Shown piece by piece: positions 38,585 to 46,176 of a stretch of 51,603 nt of DNA. Under the pieces are notes generated by a model. The model was not told the origin of the DNA and ran no database searches. It was given only the letters and a program-made list of their open reading frames with translations. Each line of letters begins with the position of its first letter. Position 1 is the stretch's first letter. The stretch spans positions 1 to 51,603 of IMG/VR virus record IMGVR_UViG_3300030019_000047. One strand, 5' to 3'. The position numbers and the translations under genes were made by a program. This DNA comes from a virus.

Positions 38585-41165
38585 TGAAGAGCAATATGAT
38601 GAGCTATCAGATATAGCAGACCGATCGCAACAAGTATACCAAGCCGCAAGTAAGCTGGCATCACTGGGGTTGAGACTGTTCCCATCAAAACCGTTCGATA
38701 AGGATAAACTGGAAACCGCTTTAAATGCCTACGCCGCCGACAAGGCACGTGCTAAGGCAGAAGGTCGTAAGCAGGAGATGAAGCAGAGAGATTACCAGAT
38801 GTGGGGCGGTAAAGCGCCTGCGTTTAGTAATCAGTATGAAAAGGCGTCGTATGCGCAGGGTGAGATAGACGGGTGGTGGAATCCGGCCAGCGGGAAATAC
38901 CGAGGCTGTAACATCTGTTTGGCCACTGGCGAAGGGTCTGGCGTAATAGTTTTGGACTTGGACGTCAAGCTAGATAAAGACGGAAACGTAGCCGAGGACG
39001 GCTTCATTTGGTTCAATAAGGTGTCGGAGGGACATGAACCAATAGAGACGTTCAAAGTACGCACTGGCGGTGAGTCGGGTCAAGGCATGCACATCTATTT
39101 CAGATGGCGTGAGGACATCCCAGCCAAAAGCAACAAGAACAAATTCGCACCCGGCGTAGACTTCCGCGCTGATAATGGTCACGTGATGGCACCGTTCTCG
39201 AAGTGCTACTCAATGTACGACGCTATTGAACTGAACGAAGTAGCTGATATGCCCGATTGGCTATTCGACGCTATTTTCAATGTGGGGGCCTCCGCACAAC
39301 GTCCCGGAGCACAAAACGCACAGATGGGGGCTGACGTAGCCGACGCACCCGGTCCTGCGTTTTGTATTACGCCATTGGACCAGATATCCGACATGCTGGA
39401 CTGCATTGACCCGTCTGAGCATGAGGACTGGTGGCAAGATATTTGTTTCGCCATAAAGTCGGAGCATGACACCGACGACGGGTTTGACGTCCTAGATCGA
39501 TGGAGCGCCCGAGACCCGGAAGAGTACGACCATGCGATGAATTTAGACTTCTGGAATCGAGGTAGTTCCAAAAAGGCGGGCGGTGCGAATATATCAACGC
39601 TTTACTACTTTGCCGAGCAGTGCGGATGGATGAATCCGAAGCGAGGCGCGACCAAGCTTGATATTTCAAAAGCAGTCAGAATGATGAACCGGTCATTCGC
39701 GGTAATTGACCCCGACCGCTGGATGGTTGACATGGTTAAACGAGGTAAAACTCCGGATAGGCGAACCCTACCCCCGGTATTTATCCCTGCAATGACTGTG
39801 TTCAAGACGAGATACGCACTAACCGATGAAGGCAAGATGAAGCACGGGTATGCCAAGGTATCGGAAGTGTCCATCATGCAAATCAAGTTAATGGCAGCTG
39901 GGTATAAGGTCGAGATGCAACTGCAGAACGGGAAAATAGTCACTAAAGACTTGTTCGATGTGTGGCTGCAGAACCCGGCTCGTGTCTCATATGCATCGGC
40001 GGGCTTCTATATCGAGAACAGTCGATGTCCAAACGGCGTATTGAACCTGTTCCCCGGCTACAAGGTGCGACCGATAGAGGGTGCGCCGACAATGTTTTTG
40101 CGCCACCTAAATGAAATAGTGTGCTCAGGAGACTCCGACCGCTCTTTTTGGGTCATGAACCGTCTGGCCTACATGGTGCAATTCGGTGACACGGTAGTAC
40201 CTACTGCTTTAGCTATCACAGGGGACCAAGGGTCCGGTAAATCGATTTTGGCGGAATATGTTGGAAGTGCGCTAGGTGAGCTTAACTACAAATACCTGCA
40301 CAATGATGACGCCTTGGCCTCACGATTCTCTGAAGAGCTGGTGGGGAAATTTATGATATGCGCGGATGAAGCGATTTTTACTGGCGATCCAAAACTACGC
40401 AACAAGCTGAAATCATTGATATCGGCCCAGACGATGCGTGATGAGGGGAAGGGGAAGGCAGCCAGAGACGCACAGAATGTAATGTTTTTGGTGGCGTTGT
40501 CAAATGAAAACGAACCGGTGGCAGTTGAACGAGGCGATAGGCGGTGGACAGTTATGAAAACAGATAACAAATTCAGCAAGGAAAATAGGGACGCCAACAG
40601 AGAAGTAGACAAAGAAGCACGGCTATATTTCAAAGAATTGGCCACCGAGATGAAGGGCGACGGCCCAGCTAAATTGCTGCATATGCTACTGAACTGGGAA
40701 GTGGACTTCGAAGCGGCCCGGACATCGCTGACCACCAAAGAGAAAGCTGAAATGGCCGACACCCGTATGATGCGATGTGACTCGCTGGTGGCATATCTCT
40801 ACTACAACATGGTGAAAGGATTTGATGTAGAAGAGCAAGACGACGGCAATGGGACTGGGGAGGGATGGGGAGGGCGCAGCAGGATGGGCGACTTCTACGA
40901 AGCGTACGTCGCATGGGTCCACAGCAACCGTCAACGCAATAGTGAATGGCGGGCCGAGCCTGTACAGACGTTTCGCGACCGTCTACTCAATGATTTCTCG
41001 TGTCAGTTGGTTAAGCCCAAGAATAAAAGCACCATCGTGTGGCCTACATGCGCTACGATGAGAGACTGCTTAAGAGCGTGGATCCCCGAGCTTATCGAGG
41101 AACTTGATGCAGAAGATAGGGACAAGTTTGCGGAGTATGACGCAGATAAAGAACAGGATTTTTAG
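38571..41165 (+). CDS. Bifunctional primase-polymerase/D5-like helicase
   Basis: 864 residues from the ATG at 38571 (GGAG site). N-terminal primase-polymerase domain: VIVLDLDVK with Asp129 and Asp131, GQGMHIYFR with His174, FRADNGHVMAPF near 199-209. Residues about 265-350 look like a PriCT-2 domain (DWWQDICFAIKSEHD). The C-terminal half is a D5-like superfamily 3 helicase: Walker A GDQGSGKS at 551-558, Walker B MICADE with Asp599 and Glu600, and the FLVALSNENEPVAVERGDRR sensor-like stretch. It should prime and unwind phage DNA. All key residues are intact. Confidence 0.92.
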   Translation: MHILNEEQYDELSDIADRSQQVYQAASKLASLGLRLFPSKPFDKDKLETALNAYAADKARAKAEGRKQEMKQRDYQMWGGKAPAFSNQYEKASYAQGEIDGWWNPASGKYRGCNICLATGEGSGVIVLDLDVKLDKDGNVAEDGFIWFNKVSEGHEPIETFKVRTGGESGQGMHIYFRWREDIPAKSNKNKFAPGVDFRADNGHVMAPFSKCYSMYDAIELNEVADMPDWLFDAIFNVGASAQRPGAQNAQMGADVADAPGPAFCITPLDQISDMLDCIDPSEHEDWWQDICFAIKSEHDTDDGFDVLDRWSARDPEEYDHAMNLDFWNRGSSKKAGGANISTLYYFAEQCGWMNPKRGATKLDISKAVRMMNRSFAVIDPDRWMVDMVKRGKTPDRRTLPPVFIPAMTVFKTRYALTDEGKMKHGYAKVSEVSIMQIKLMAAGYKVEMQLQNGKIVTKDLFDVWLQNPARVSYASAGFYIENSRCPNGVLNLFPGYKVRPIEGAPTMFLRHLNEIVCSGDSDRSFWVMNRLAYMVQFGDTVVPTALAITGDQGSGKSILAEYVGSALGELNYKYLHNDDALASRFSEELVGKFMICADEAIFTGDPKLRNKLKSLISAQTMRDEGKGKAARDAQNVMFLVALSNENEPVAVERGDRRWTVMKTDNKFSKENRDANREVDKEARLYFKELATEMKGDGPAKLLHMLLNWEVDFEAARTSLTTKEKAEMADTRMMRCDSLVAYLYYNMVKGFDVEEQDDGNGTGEGWGGRSRMGDFYEAYVAWVHSNRQRNSEWRAEPVQTFRDRLLNDFSCQLVKPKNKSTIVWPTCATMRDCLRAWIPELIEELDAEDRDKFAEYDADKEQDF

Positions 41166-41168
41166 TGG

Positions 41169-41197
41169 TTGACGTAAGCACAAGGACGTGCTAAAAT
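41169..41197 (+). promoter_or_regulatory. Promoter for spanin and helicase genes
   Basis: TTGACG (41169-41174), 17-bp spacer and TAAAAT (41192-41197), with GTGC before the -10. The spacer contains AGCAC...GTGCT. Confidence 0.75.
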
Positions 41198-41234
41198 ATC
41201 GGTTTATTTCCATAGATGACAACAGAGGCAAATA

Positions 41235-41435
41235 ATGGCAATAGCGCCCAAAGTAGTGCCAAAAACAGTAGAGCAAACGGCGGTAGAGAATGTCGAACGC
41301 AACATGGTTATTACGCGAGGTATGATCGCTGCCAACAACGAGCATCCGAGTATTTCGGATATCATCCACCTCGCAGCAGCTATTTCGGCAGAGAAGTATG
41401 TAGTCATATCAGCAGCGGGAGTGCCAATCAAATGA
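41235..41435 (+). CDS. Small unknown protein upstream of spanins
   Basis: 66 residues with an AGAGG site. No membrane span is evident: SDIIHLAAAISAEKYVVISAAGVP is only mildly hydrophobic. The stop overlaps the start of the Rz-like gene (ATGA), placing it in the lysis cassette where a holin would be expected, but it does not look like one. Function unknown. Confidence 0.65.
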   Translation: MAIAPKVVPKTVEQTAVENVERNMVITRGMIAANNEHPSISDIIHLAAAISAEKYVVISAAGVPIK

Positions 41436-41815
41436 CCGGATTATATAAAGGTTTGTTGATCGCAGCAGCGGCGTTGCTTTATAGCGCTGTGTTGTTCGGG
41501 TCTGGATGGGTGGCCTGCGGGTGGCACACAGATAGCAAGGAGCTTTCAAAAGTAAACAGTGACGTGGTGAAAGTGCAGGAAGCGCAGTCCGACCTTTCAG
41601 GCGTGTATGAAAAACTGGGTGAGGCCAAGGCTAATATGACCACATCTAATCAAACCATCGACAAAGAGATCGTAAAATATGTTAAAACTCCCGGTCGTGT
41701 TTATTGCCCTCCTGATGCTGAGCGGTTGCGCATCAGAACCGAAGCAGCCAATGCAGCTAACAGTATCCAGCGACCTGATGGGGGAACCGTGTCTGGCGCA
41801 GCTCCCGTCAAGTGA
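41432..41815 (+). CDS. Inner-membrane spanin, Rz-like
   Basis: 127 residues from the ATG at 41432. One N-terminal membrane segment (LLIAAAALLYSAVLFGSGWVA) is followed by a periplasmic coiled coil (NSDVVKVQEAQSDLSGVYEKLGEA) and a short C-terminus containing PPDAERLRIRTEAAN, as in Rz-type i-spanins. It pairs with the lipoprotein encoded in an overlapping frame to fuse inner and outer membranes in the last step of lysis. The GGGAG site is 10 bases upstream. A host with an outer membrane is implied. Confidence 0.85.
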   Translation: MTGLYKGLLIAAAALLYSAVLFGSGWVACGWHTDSKELSKVNSDVVKVQEAQSDLSGVYEKLGEAKANMTTSNQTIDKEIVKYVKTPGRVYCPPDAERLRIRTEAANAANSIQRPDGGTVSGAAPVK

Positions 41816-41966
41816 TCCTGACGTCGACCTCACAATCGACAAAAGCAACATGGAATGTTTAGGGACGCTGAGATATATGGTGTTTGGGCTGCAAGAGTCA
41901 ATTAAGCGCATGAACAATCTGATGAAAAACAGCCCGGTTGTTCAAAGTTTAGGTGTGTCGCACTAA
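41679..41966 (+). CDS. Outer-membrane spanin, Rz1-like lipoprotein
   Basis: 95 residues; overlaps the end of the Rz-like gene in a +1-type frame, the nested arrangement of spanin genes. Signal peptide MLKLPVVFIALLMLSGC with lipobox LSGC and Cys17 as the lipid-anchored residue, followed by Ala-Ser rather than Asp, so it should go to the outer membrane. The mature part is longer than classic Rz1 and not very proline-rich, with a helical GLQESIKRMNNLMKN end. Confidence 0.85.
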   Translation: MLKLPVVFIALLMLSGCASEPKQPMQLTVSSDLMGEPCLAQLPSSDPDVDLTIDKSNMECLGTLRYMVFGLQESIKRMNNLMKNSPVVQSLGVSH

Positions 41967-41972
41967 CCACAA

Positions 41973-41995
41973 GGGAGCCTTAGGGTTCCCGTTTT
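41973..41995 (+). terminator. Probable terminator after spanins
   Basis: Stem GGGAGCC/GGTTCCC (7 bp with one G-U pair) and TTAG loop, followed by GTTTTACTG. The helicase gene downstream has no promoter of its own that I can see, so it may be reached by readthrough. Confidence 0.6.
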
Positions 41996-42014
41996 ACTGA
42001 CCCCGAGGGGAAAA

Positions 42015-43319
42015 ATGACAAGTTTAATCGCAGAAATCACCGTGGAACAAAAATTAGATGCTATGTTAGTGTCGGGCTACCCGTTAACGGCTGACCAAAA
42101 GGGTGGTATGCTGAAATTAGATGCGTGGCTCAAAACAGCTAAAGTGAAGTGTAAACAATACACCAACAAGCCACCAGTATTTAGGCTGTACGGGTTGGCT
42201 GGTACGGGTAAAACTACATGTAGTGTAGCAATAAGAAAACTAGGACTAAATCCCCTTTATGTGTCGTTCACCAACCGAGCAGTAAATGTGCTGGCGTCTA
42301 AGGGTTGCGTACCATGTGCCACAATACACAGCGTGTTGTATGACTGTGATGACAATGGTGCATTGCTTAGTCCTGAGGGTCTGGCGATGCAAAAAGAGTA
42401 TCTGGATGCCGTGGAAGCGGGCATCCCGCCATCAGAGCGGCCACCTCTACCGGTAGCCCGTAGTTCGGTGGGGTTCATCCGTCGAGAGTGGCGTGAGATA
42501 CGGGAGAAGGTAGCGGAGTACGACTGCATTGTAGTTGATGAAGCATCGATGGTGGGCCAGACCATGGGCGAAGATTTGGAATTCATCGGCTTGCCTATTA
42601 TCGGAATCGGCGACCCCGGACAATTGCCCCCGGTAGGTGACTGGCCATTTTTCGACCCAAAACGTCCGGATGTGCTGCTTAAGAAAGTGCTGCGTACTGA
42701 CGGTGATATTTTGGAAATCGCGGCCCATGTACGCCTAGGCGGGAAGTTTAATGATAAGCCCAAAGGAATTGACTACGAGGTCAGGCGCAGAGCCGACCCG
42801 TCTTGGTTCAATTGCCAACAAGTGCTGTGCGGGATCCACGACAAAAGGCGCGAACTAAATAAGCATATGCGCAAGTTGTTGGGCTATTGGGGCTTCGTGC
42901 CGAATATCGGTGAAAAGATATGCTGCGTGTCCAACAGTAAGGAGTATGGTGTAACCAATGGTAGTTTATGGACAGTTGCTGCAGTAGAGGTAGAAGGTGA
43001 TTACGCCATGTTAGACTTACTGGAATACTCACCATCAAAAGACCCAAAAGAGCTGGAGCTGGTGCCGGGTGTCCCAGTGCATATCACCTGTTTTGTTCAA
43101 GACATCAAAAACAGGGATGACTTGCCTATTAACGTCCGATGGGATTCAGTATTGGCCACGTGGGGCTACGCAATCACTGTACATAAAGCGCAGGGTTCTG
43201 AATGGGCGTCTGTGTTGCTGTTTGATGATAGTCACATATTCCGGGACGCGGCCCGACAATGGGCATATACCGGGGCGACGCGGGCCGCGAAGAAACTGTA
43301 TGTCGTATCCCGCACTTAG
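42015..43319 (+). CDS. RecD/Dda-like superfamily 1 helicase
   Basis: 434 residues; AGGGG site. Walker A GLAGTGKT at 60-67; motif Ia YVSFTNRAVNVL; motif II IVVDEASM with Asp174 and Glu175; motif III GDPGQLPPV at 198-206; motif V/VI ITVHKAQGSEW and TGATRA near the C-terminus. This is a 5'-3' DNA helicase of the RecD2/Dda type, used in phage replication or recombination. Length is close to Dda. All motifs are intact. Confidence 0.92.
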   Translation: MTSLIAEITVEQKLDAMLVSGYPLTADQKGGMLKLDAWLKTAKVKCKQYTNKPPVFRLYGLAGTGKTTCSVAIRKLGLNPLYVSFTNRAVNVLASKGCVPCATIHSVLYDCDDNGALLSPEGLAMQKEYLDAVEAGIPPSERPPLPVARSSVGFIRREWREIREKVAEYDCIVVDEASMVGQTMGEDLEFIGLPIIGIGDPGQLPPVGDWPFFDPKRPDVLLKKVLRTDGDILEIAAHVRLGGKFNDKPKGIDYEVRRRADPSWFNCQQVLCGIHDKRRELNKHMRKLLGYWGFVPNIGEKICCVSNSKEYGVTNGSLWTVAAVEVEGDYAMLDLLEYSPSKDPKELELVPGVPVHITCFVQDIKNRDDLPINVRWDSVLATWGYAITVHKAQGSEWASVLLFDDSHIFRDAARQWAYTGATRAAKKLYVVSRT

Positions 43320-43331
43320 GTAACGAGACAC

Positions 43332-43360
43332 TTGACGTAAACCAGTGGCTGTGGTATAAT
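43332..43360 (+). promoter_or_regulatory. Promoter for the Lys/Ala-rich protein
   Basis: TTGACG (43332-43337), 17-bp spacer and TATAAT (43355-43360), with TGTGG before the -10. The leader then forms GAGGGG/CCCCTC (43370-43395). Confidence 0.85.
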
Positions 43361-43424
43361 TGTGTTACTGAGGGGGAACGGGAAGACCGCCCCTCGTTTC
43401 CCTTAACTTAGAGGATTTACCACA

Positions 43425-44198
43425 ATGGAAAACGTACTTACTGAGCAAGAACAACGCAAAGGCGCGCGCATCAGCCTGCCTATCGACAACATGACCCGTA
43501 CCAAGTCAGCATCAGGCAGCGTGTCTTACCACTGCGGCGACCAAGTTGCCCGCGCATTGACCGGCCTGAATCTGGATCACATCAAATCGTTGGCTGCTGA
43601 TGCACTCGGTGTTGATGTCACTAAGTACGAGCACCTGAACCCCGGCCAACAGCGCATGACTCTCGGTAACGTTATTCGTAATGTACTGCGCCGTGATGAA
43701 ACGCTGGGCGCTTCTTTCCAAGAAGTTCTGAATGGCGTCCGTGAAGTTGCTGCCGTTGATCGCGAAAATTACGCTCTGAGGGTAGAACGTGAGAAAGAAG
43801 AGCGCGAATCGGCCAAGGCCCACAAAAAGCAGGCCGCGATCGATGCTAAAGCAGAAGCTTTAAAAGCCAAAGCTGAGGCTAAAGCCTTGAAAGAACAGGC
43901 CGCAGCCGATAAAAAAGCAGAGCGCGAAGCTACCAAAGCAGCTAAGGCCCAAGCAGCCGCTGCGGAAAAAGAAGAAAAGAACAAGGCTAAAGCCGATGCC
44001 CGCGCCGCTAAGATCCAAAAAGAACTGGATGAAAAAGCCGCTAAAGCTGAAGCCAAAGCCCAAGAAAAAGCTGAAAAATTGCAGGCCGACGCCGATAAAA
44101 AAGCAGCCAAAGCCCAAGCAGCCGCTGCAGCAAAATTGCTGAAAGCCCAAGCCGCAGAAGCGCATAAAGAAAACGACGATCTGAAAACCGCTGAATAA
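43425..44198 (+). CDS. HLNPGQQRMTLGN-domain protein with Lys/Ala-rich tail
   Basis: 257 residues with an AGAGG site. Residues about 51-90 form a small domain, LGVDVTKYEHLNPGQQRMTL followed by GNVIRN, related to two proteins encoded at 44487-44993 and 45086-45553. From about residue 125 the protein becomes an almost pure Lys/Ala/Glu helix (KAEAKALKEQAAADKKAERE and similar repeats) of about 130 residues, as in histone H1-like or TolA-like segments. The tail could bind DNA or span a distance as a coiled coil. Own promoter and strong leader suggest high expression. Confidence 0.78.
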   Translation: MENVLTEQEQRKGARISLPIDNMTRTKSASGSVSYHCGDQVARALTGLNLDHIKSLAADALGVDVTKYEHLNPGQQRMTLGNVIRNVLRRDETLGASFQEVLNGVREVAAVDRENYALRVEREKEERESAKAHKKQAAIDAKAEALKAKAEAKALKEQAAADKKAEREATKAAKAQAAAAEKEEKNKAKADARAAKIQKELDEKAAKAEAKAQEKAEKLQADADKKAAKAQAAAAAKLLKAQAAEAHKENDDLKTAE

Positions 44199-44204
44199 CC
44201 CGAT

Positions 44205-44326
44205 CTCTCCGGCCCAGCACGGGCAGTGCCAAGGGGGTGTGAAGCCCCCAACTAAAAAGCGCCAAGTGTTTTGGCTGCCACATTGAAGATAATGCTGGAC
44301 CAGTTAGAGCACTTGGCGCTTTTTAG
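44205..44326 (+). other. 3' structured region with 17-bp inverted repeat
   Basis: After the Lys/Ala-rich gene come GCAC-GGGCA-GTGC, then GGGGG...CCCCC, then a perfect 17-bp inverted repeat (44252-44268 with 44310-44326) whose arms read CTAAAAAGCGCCAAGTG and its complement, around a 41-base loop. The right arm ends in TTTTTAG. It could be a bidirectional terminator, or a small stable RNA with the loop exposed. Confidence 0.6.
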
Positions 44327-44392
44327 AGACAACTCCCGAAAGCATGAAACCCAGGAGTAAATTTTGTGAACGCATAAAACCTCTCCGAACCC

Positions 44393-44425
44393 ATAAGCCC
44401 TGACTCGCCCTCGGGGCTTATTTTT
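44393..44425 (+). terminator. Intrinsic terminator
   Basis: Stem ATAAGCCC/GGGCTTAT with a 13-base loop followed by TTTTTATG. Lies just before the promoter at 44431, so the two neighbouring units are insulated. Confidence 0.8.
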
Positions 44426-44430
44426 ATGTA

Positions 44431-44459
44431 TTGCGCCAGCATCCGGCCTGTGTTATAAT
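44431..44459 (+). promoter_or_regulatory. Promoter with weak -35
   Basis: TTGCGC (44431-44436), 17-bp spacer and TATAAT (44454-44459), with TGTGT before the -10. Confidence 0.7.
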
Positions 44460-44486
44460 CTACTTTTGTGTTTACATAGGTGGGAT

Positions 44487-44993
44487 ATGAAAGAGCTTAA
44501 AGTAGTAATAGCGGACCTAGTAGCGGAAGAGAAAGTCAAAATTGCGTGTGATCTTCTCGGTAAAGACCCAAAGAAATATGCGCATCTGGACCGTGGGCGA
44601 AAAGCAATGACTGGGGGGAACCTCCTAAGGCTGGCTGTGGCCAAGAAACCGGAGCTTATCCTTGAAATCGAGAAAGCCGCTGCTACTATCATAGCATCAA
44701 GGCCGTCTGATTTCAACCGCGAAAGCCCGGAAAAGTCGGATGACCCACAGCATGACCCGGCGTCCGCCCCTTCTTCGTTTCCGGAATACACCCCCACCGA
44801 GGAGGATGTGGCAAGGTGGGAAAGACACGCAGAGGAGCGAGAAGCAGGGCCTAAACCGCTCCTTTGGGGCGTCATGACCAAAGAGTTTACGATGATGTAC
44901 TATGGGCAGGCCCAGCCGGTGATGCATGTGATGCATGGTGATAAGGATCACAGTTCGATGCATGGTGTCATCCAAAACAAACGAAATAATTGA
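44487..44993 (+). CDS. YAHLD-domain protein, copy 2
   Basis: 168 residues from the ATG at 44487 (AGGTGG site); a TTG start seven codons earlier is possible but lacks a site. Residues about 11-50 hold CDLLGKDPKKYAHLDRGRK, then AMTGGNLLRLA, the same domain as in the flanking genes. The middle is low-complexity, with Ser/Pro/Asp (RESPEKSDDPQHDPASAPSS). The C-terminus contains a Met/His-rich segment (YYGQAQPVMHVMHGDKDHSS). No known family. Confidence 0.75.
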   Translation: MKELKVVIADLVAEEKVKIACDLLGKDPKKYAHLDRGRKAMTGGNLLRLAVAKKPELILEIEKAAATIIASRPSDFNRESPEKSDDPQHDPASAPSSFPEYTPTEEDVARWERHAEEREAGPKPLLWGVMTKEFTMMYYGQAQPVMHVMHGDKDHSSMHGVIQNKRNN

Positions 44994-45018
44994 CACAAGC
45001 TTAAAGCTATGGTATAAT
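44990..45018 (+). promoter_or_regulatory. Promoter for YAHLD copy 3
   Basis: TTGACA (44990-44995), 17-bp spacer and TATAAT (45013-45018), with ATGG before the -10. The preceding gene's TGA (44991-44993) lies within the -35. Two leader hairpins follow: CGTTCA-AGAG-TGAACG (45027-45042) and CGGGAAC/GTTCCCG (45044-45058). Confidence 0.88.
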
Positions 45019-45085
45019 TGTTTTATCGTTCAAGAGTGAACGGCGGGAACGGTTCCCGACCAACCGGAAATAGAGAGATAACAAA

Positions 45086-45553
45086 ATGAGCGCTAAAGGC
45101 CAAGGCACCAAAATCCACACTGAAACCGACTTCGCAGTTACCGCGTTGGTGATGGCGATCGATGGCGAACTTCGCATGATGGTAGCATGCCAGCTGTTGA
45201 ATAAGGACCCTGCCAATTACGCTCATCTTGATAAAGGCCGTCGCTCTATGACCGGTGCCAATTTGCTGCGCGGAGCTGCCCGCCATGGTGTGATCACTGC
45301 CCAGCAAGTGCGTGATGCAGTAGATAGTATTGCGCTGATGGACCGCATAGAAATAGAAGATGAGGCCAGCTACGTTAAGCAAATCCTTGACGAAGACGGT
45401 GAGAGCATGATGGAGGTCGAAATGGACACATCAGCAGCAGCCGCCAACAATCTGGTGTGGCCTAAATCAGCCCGGTTCAAATACGCACAGAAAATCGATG
45501 GTGAATTTAAATTTTACTACAACGCGCCTAAAGGCGATTATTTTTCACGCTAA
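45086..45553 (+). CDS. YAHLD-domain protein, copy 3
   Basis: 155 residues; GAGAG site. Residues about 20-63 hold ACQLLNKDPANYAHLDKGRR, then SMTGANLLRGA, matching the two upstream proteins. An acidic region follows (DEDGESMMEVEMD), and the C-terminus SARFKYAQKIDGEFKFYYNA is beta-like. The strongest promoter and leader of the three suggest high expression. Function unknown; the domain is shared but the C-termini differ. Confidence 0.75.
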   Translation: MSAKGQGTKIHTETDFAVTALVMAIDGELRMMVACQLLNKDPANYAHLDKGRRSMTGANLLRGAARHGVITAQQVRDAVDSIALMDRIEIEDEASYVKQILDEDGESMMEVEMDTSAAAANNLVWPKSARFKYAQKIDGEFKFYYNAPKGDYFSR

Positions 45554-45559
45554 ATAAAA

Positions 45560-45575
45560 AGGCCCTTCGGGGCCT
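45560..45575 (+). terminator. UUCG hairpin between genes
   Basis: AGGCCC-TTCG-GGGCCT right after the YAHLD copy 3 gene, without a T-run; the GGAGAG site of the next gene follows. May attenuate rather than stop transcription. Confidence 0.4.
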
Positions 45576-45588
45576 ATCGGAGAGTACA

Positions 45589-45867
45589 ATGTCAACATTA
45601 ATCATCTGCTTAGTTTGTCTGGTTGTATGGGTAGCCCCTGCTCTTATCGCGGCCAAGCGTAAACACCAAAGCAAACTGGCGATCGCCATGGCTAACCTCA
45701 TCAGTGTGGTGTCTCTGACCGGGTATGCACTTACCATAGCGTATATCGGCCACATGGATCACGGTACGTCATTGGTGGCCGGGTTGGGGGTAGTAGTCAT
45801 CTCGTTCATCTCGTTCATATTTTGGCTCATTGCGTTAATCTGGTCTTTGGCAGGCGTGAAGAAATGA
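45589..45867 (+). CDS. Imm-like superinfection immunity protein (or holin)
   Basis: 92 residues with GGAGAG. N-terminus LIICLVCLVVWVAPALIAAKRKHQSKLAIAMANLISVVSLTGYAL, then two more hydrophobic segments: GTSLVAGLGVVVISFISFIFW and an overlapping LIALIWSLAG end. The PALIAAKRKHQSKLAIAMANL motif resembles the T4 Imm superinfection immunity family (P..iAlkR.h.n..aI..lNl), which blocks DNA entry of a second phage. A three-span holin is the main alternative, since no other clear holin is present. Confidence 0.6.
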   Translation: MSTLIICLVCLVVWVAPALIAAKRKHQSKLAIAMANLISVVSLTGYALTIAYIGHMDHGTSLVAGLGVVVISFISFIFWLIALIWSLAGVKK

Positions 45868-46103
45868 AACATATCAATAATATCCGGGATGCTTTAATTA
45901 TCGCTGTTGTTATAATCGCTACTGTGAATGTGATCAGAGATACAAGTAGCACCCCGGAGATGTACACCAAAATGGAGGATGGAACTACTGTGTTGGTCAA
46001 AAAATCGAACGGGGACTCGAAGGGCCGTTACGAAGTGACTGTGTGTCAAATGAGGGTTGCCGATCGGCGCTGCGAAGTTAAGGGTCTAATCCCCTCTGAA
46101 TAA
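45864..46103 (+). CDS. Small single-span membrane protein
   Basis: 79 residues from the ATG at 45864, overlapping the previous stop (ATGA). One hydrophobic segment near the N-terminus (ALIIAVVIIATVNVI), then a soluble part with EMYTKMEDGTTVLVKKSNGD and two cysteines at the end. Translational coupling to the Imm-like gene suggests they act together, for instance as an exclusion pair or holin and regulator; unproven. Confidence 0.65.
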   Translation: MKHINNIRDALIIAVVIIATVNVIRDTSSTPEMYTKMEDGTTVLVKKSNGDSKGRYEVTVCQMRVADRRCEVKGLIPSE

Positions 46104-46115
46104 CCCGGTAAATAA

Positions 46116-46144
46116 TTGACAAGAGCCACGGCCTGTGTTAAAAT
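46116..46144 (+). promoter_or_regulatory. Promoter for SNF2-like helicase
   Basis: TTGACA (46116-46121), 17-bp spacer and TAAAAT (46139-46144), with TGTGT before the -10. Confidence 0.82.
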
Positions 46145-46176
46145 GGGCCGTGGCTCAAACATATCTGGAAAATACA

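Noticed and set aside
43769-44251. Long minus-strand open frames opposite the Lys/Ala-rich gene
   Set aside because: Ser/Ala/Phe-rich mirror translation of a repetitive GC-biased coding sequence, with no ribosome site or promoter.
44343-44402. Short ATG frame of 19 codons before the terminator
   Set aside because: No ribosome site; product ends within the terminator stem.
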